Shown here: one piece after another, positions 61,189 through 64,000 of the stretch | How positions within the stretch are numbered: the stretch's first letter is position 1 | Layout: each line of letters opens with the position of its first letter | Assembly (NCBI RefSeq): GCF_000686125.1 | Contig: NZ_JMMA01000002.1 | Coordinates: forward strand, 1,798,001-1,862,000 | DNA from: Ruminococcus sp. NK3A76 | GTDB taxonomy: Bacteria; Bacillota; Clostridia; Oscillospirales; Ruminococcaceae | Length of the DNA: 64,000 bases | Direction of reading: 5' to 3' | Program-made: the position numbers and the translations under genes | Notes under the pieces: model-generated | Database searches by the model: none | Told to the model about the DNA's origin: nothing | Seen by the model: the letters and a program-made list of their open reading frames with translations, nothing else

Positions 61189-64000
61189 TCATTTCATTAC
61201 TTTGGGCTTTACTGCCTTATTGAGTTGATTCTGGGTTTTCTCGGCTTTGCTTTCTTCTACTGCGATCTTATTTCCTACCTCTCTCAGCTTGAAGGTTATT
61301 TCAAGGCCTGATGAAGTAAGAGCCTTCTTTGAAAGATCGACAAGCGATTTCCAGTCCTTCGCCTCATCGAACATTCTCTTGAAATCCTTGCGGTTTTCAT
61401 AAATGTTCATTGCAAGCTCTTGGCAGTCTTCGTTTTGTTTCTGATATTTAGCCACAAAGTTTTCTTTTCGCTCGGGATCGACCATACAAAGATCCTGATT
61501 GATCTGAGTAATGCTCTTTTTCGAGCGCTTCGGCCAGATCGCTTTTGTTGCTATGATCTGGGCGACGTTCTTCATGATCATTTCCTTAGCGTCTTCAAAG
61601 TCCTCCTTATCCATATTCTTGGGATCAGCCTCATTTATGACAGTTCTGATGTTGTTCTGATACTTTCTGATGTCACCGATATGCGGATTACTATCGCTGC
61701 GTATCTTCAGCAGATCATCATAGTAATTCTTATTTTCTTTGCTTGCCCTTTCAGTCATAGTCAGCGGGTCGAATTCTATCTTGGGCTTAGGCTCCTTCTG
61801 GTTTACAGCTGCATTATTGTAATCCTCAAGGAACTTGTCAAGTGCCTTTTGATCACTCATCATATTAACACGGTCAGCCTTGCTGATCTTATCCACAACA
61901 GTTCTGTATGTCTCATAATCAAGACGTTCATTCATATTGCGAAGCATTTCATCCGTGACCTTATAATCATACCCCATCTTTTTACCGATAGCATGGTAAA
62001 GCATAACATCACCCAGATCATGCGACAAAAAGTTATCCTGGAGATTTCTCTGATGAAGGTACTTGATATATGCGATCTCGTACCCTACACTTCCCGGAGG
62101 GTACTTTTTAAACTGCTCACTGAGTTCTTTATTGACCTTAGTCTGATTATCATACTCCTCGACAAGGTGATCGGGGTTTTTCATGTAATCCCTTCTGCGG
62201 TCTACCTCACCGTCGTAGCCGATAATTTCCATCATAAACTTGAACGCTTTATCTTCATACTTCAGATTATTCCACGCCTTTGTATATTCATCATTTACCG
62301 CCGATATTGGAACATCACCGCCGCCGAGCTTTTCCTTCATCTTTACAAGGGCTGTGTACTTAGCAAGATCCGAAATAAGCTCGTGACCGTTTTTATCAGA
62401 AATGAACATATAATCTTTCTTCTGAGCACTCATATAATCCTTCAGTGACTTTAACTCATCGTCAATTGTCGGGCCGGCATTTTTTCCTGCTTTCTTCTTA
62501 AGTTCCTCTCTTGATTTATCCTTGAGCGGATCAACAGGCCCAGAACCAAGCTCGCCTAAGCCCCTTTTCTTAGCGTTTGCGTTATACATTTCAAGTGCAT
62601 AATACGGCTCGTCAAGTATTTTCTTCTTTATTTCCGGGGTGATATTGCCGAAGGTCTCGTTAAATGCATCTTTATTGATCTCTTTAAAAAGGTTTGAGTA
62701 TTCTTCTCCGGTAAGCGAGTTTTTAAGCCCTGCTTTTTTAGCCTCAGTCTGTGCAACTATCAGGTAACGGTAGGGCTCAAGATCATTATCATCCTGACTT
62801 GCTGCGATATTAAACTTAGCTGATGCGATATAGCCGCCTGCGGAAGACTCTCCGTACTTATCATATGCATCCTTTCTATCCATAAGGCATTTATAGTAAT
62901 TAGCATACCCTTCTGCAAGTGCATCGGGATCCTTTAAGAGCTGCTTGGTTTTTTCAGGGTTTTTGATAAGTCTGTAAACATAGCCTCGCAGGTTGTCATC
63001 AAACATAAGCCTGTCTTTTCTGCCCTCAAACCTGTCGCTTACATTAGTAAGCGAGATCGTGCCGCTATATTTGTCAGCAAGCTCTTTTGCAGAGATAAGG
63101 CTTGCAGCCTGTTCATGAACGCTGTCAACATCAAGCTTATCATAATCGTACATATCCACAAGTGTATCGGCAAGCTTTCCGACTGTCATTCTGGGGCCGT
63201 TAAAGGCTCTTGTAGCCTTCTTTATCCTCACGGCCTTCTGCTCGGGGGTCTCCTTTGCCTCCGGCCCTTTTTCTTCCTCGGGGAGGATTATTTTGTTTTT
63301 ATTCTCCTCGATTATTATGTTCTTTTCAGGCTCGTTTTTCTTTTCCTCTTTCTTCTCGGGCTCTTTTGCCTTTTCCTCAGCCTTTGGTTCTTCCTTAGCC
63401 TGAGCATTCTTCTCGATTTCTTCAATAATGATCTCATTATTGTTTACATTATCTGTTTTCTGCTCTATATTGTTGTTTTCTTCCTTGGCAGGCTGTTCCG
63501 CGTTTATGATGTTCTCATTTTCGTCAGCCTTTTCCTCGTTATTGATAATATTATTATCATTATTTATATTCAGTTCAGACTTGCTGTCATCAACATTGAT
63601 GAGATTGCTGATATCATTTTCATTCTCATTCTCATTTTCAGAGCTGTCATCTTTAATGAGCGGTTCATTACTGATATTGTTTATATTCCTGATCTCATCA
63701 TTAGCGGCCTTCAATACAGCCTTTCTGCTGTTTGCAAGTGATTCTATGTCCATAGCCGCCTCAAAACGCACCGTGCCCATATCAGACCATGGTCTCCACT
63801 GCGGCTCATTAGGTTTGCCCGTGAAGTTTCTTACGCCCTCTCTCCTCTTTGCGGCGATGTATTCGTTTGCAGTATTTGCAATTTCTCCTACAAGCCTTTC
63901 CTCCTCAGCAGTGTCATATGCAGGGCTGTCAGCCATTTTTCTGTAATCAAAATAATTCTTGATAGCGTCCTTTACTGCCTGAAGATCTTTGGAAACACCG
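61189..64000 (-). CDS. Array protein 9, partial (5' end beyond the window)
   Basis: Open from the right edge to TGA 61189; at least 936 residues. The frame continues past the ATG at 63936 (...DAIKNYFDYRK-MADSPAYDTAEEE), so that ATG is internal. The shared module is near the visible start, with WRPWSDMGTVRFEAAMDIE (about 63,780). A long low-complexity linker rich in Asn/Glu/Asp and then Lys/Glu/Pro follows (about 63,230-63,690), then a helical region of about 600 residues and a C-terminal module RKDFKRMFDEAKDWKSLVDL. It ends NKAVKPKVMK. No membrane segment. The start and any promoter element lie outside the window. Confidence 0.85.
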   Translation of the reverse strand, partial: GVSKDLQAVKDAIKNYFDYRKMADSPAYDTAEEERLVGEIANTANEYIAAKRREGVRNFTGKPNEPQWRPWSDMGTVRFEAAMDIESLANSRKAVLKAANDEIRNINNISNEPLIKDDSSENENENENDISNLINVDDSKSELNINNDNNIINNEEKADENENIINAEQPAKEENNNIEQKTDNVNNNEIIIEEIEKNAQAKEEPKAEEKAKEPEKKEEKKNEPEKNIIIEENKNKIILPEEEKGPEAKETPEQKAVRIKKATRAFNGPRMTVGKLADTLVDMYDYDKLDVDSVHEQAASLISAKELADKYSGTISLTNVSDRFEGRKDRLMFDDNLRGYVYRLIKNPEKTKQLLKDPDALAEGYANYYKCLMDRKDAYDKYGESSAGGYIASAKFNIAASQDDNDLEPYRYLIVAQTEAKKAGLKNSLTGEEYSNLFKEINKDAFNETFGNITPEIKKKILDEPYYALEMYNANAKKRGLGELGSGPVDPLKDKSREELKKKAGKNAGPTIDDELKSLKDYMSAQKKDYMFISDKNGHELISDLAKYTALVKMKEKLGGGDVPISAVNDEYTKAWNNLKYEDKAFKFMMEIIGYDGEVDRRRDYMKNPDHLVEEYDNQTKVNKELSEQFKKYPPGSVGYEIAYIKYLHQRNLQDNFLSHDLGDVMLYHAIGKKMGYDYKVTDEMLRNMNERLDYETYRTVVDKISKADRVNMMSDQKALDKFLEDYNNAAVNQKEPKPKIEFDPLTMTERASKENKNYYDDLLKIRSDSNPHIGDIRKYQNNIRTVINEADPKNMDKEDFEDAKEMIMKNVAQIIATKAIWPKRSKKSITQINQDLCMVDPERKENFVAKYQKQNEDCQELAMNIYENRKDFKRMFDEAKDWKSLVDLSKKALTSSGLEITFKLREVGNKIAVEESKAEKTQNQLNKAVKPKVMK

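Noticed and set aside
61420-62448. 342-codon plus-strand hydrophobic ORF resembling a membrane protein
   Set aside because: It is antisense to array gene 9; the hydrophobic look comes from reading Lys/Glu codons in reverse complement.

Overview
The window looks like a chromosomal segment of a Gram-positive Clostridia species, most likely Ruminococcus-like (Oscillospiraceae). The evidence is strong GGAGG-type ribosome binding sites with frequent TTG/GTG starts, a Tn916-type integrase remnant, extended -10 promoters, a Gram-positive Pho box, and a mixed base composition (GC-richer left half, AT-richer right half). Genus assignment is inference.

Left half (1-34.1 kb, minus strand): one long operon for a phage-tail-like contractile injection system (CIS) of the extracellular/Afp-Pvc type. 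It has no capsid, terminase or T6SS membrane-complex genes. In transcription order: tail-assembly chaperone, DUF6760 (apparently reached by -1 frameshifting), tube, a 2018-residue repeat protein in the tape-measure position, LysM protein, gp27-like, gp5/V-like spike, gp25-like, two baseplate J-type proteins, tail protein I-like, and a conserved 568-residue protein with an Ig-like end. Then come a membrane pseudokinase, a membrane MORN-repeat protein, DUF4255, a small beta-domain protein, a DUF4280 PAAR-like tip, a degenerate class III cyclase, a membrane sensor with a degenerate PP2C/SpoIIE domain, an AAA+ ATPase, two YbjN-like proteins, a SARP/MalT-like regulator, a second AAA+ ATPase and a charged protein. 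After a separate promoter comes the sheath gene, which runs off the left edge. The operon promoter has two 11-bp direct repeats placed 8 bp from the -10, the layout used by SARP regulators, and the operon encodes a SARP-like protein.

Middle (34.1-36.4 kb): a palindromic MITE-like element, strong hairpins, and a decayed integrative-element remnant (integrase with an amber stop and no catalytic tyrosine, joined to an acyltransferase-3 fragment).

Right half (36.4-64 kb): an array of nine large, charged, signal-peptide-free proteins of no family I recognise. Seven have the same upstream element, GCACCC-N15-GGGTATTA (N16 in the one minus-strand copy), preceded by an A/T tract. Five share a module with the signature W-x-P-x-(S/T)-x-M-G-x-x-R, and most share a related C-terminal helical module. 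About half of the array is interrupted by in-frame TAA codons, frameshifts or loss of the 5' end, whereas the 34-kb CIS operon has no such lesion. A phosphate cassette (Na/Pi cotransporter, PhoR-like kinase, PhoP-like regulator with a Pho box) sits inside the array.

Working model (inference): a membrane-associated CIS with a pseudoenzyme-based sensing or anchoring module, whose candidate cargo is the adjacent array, expressed as a regulon from a shared alternative promoter.
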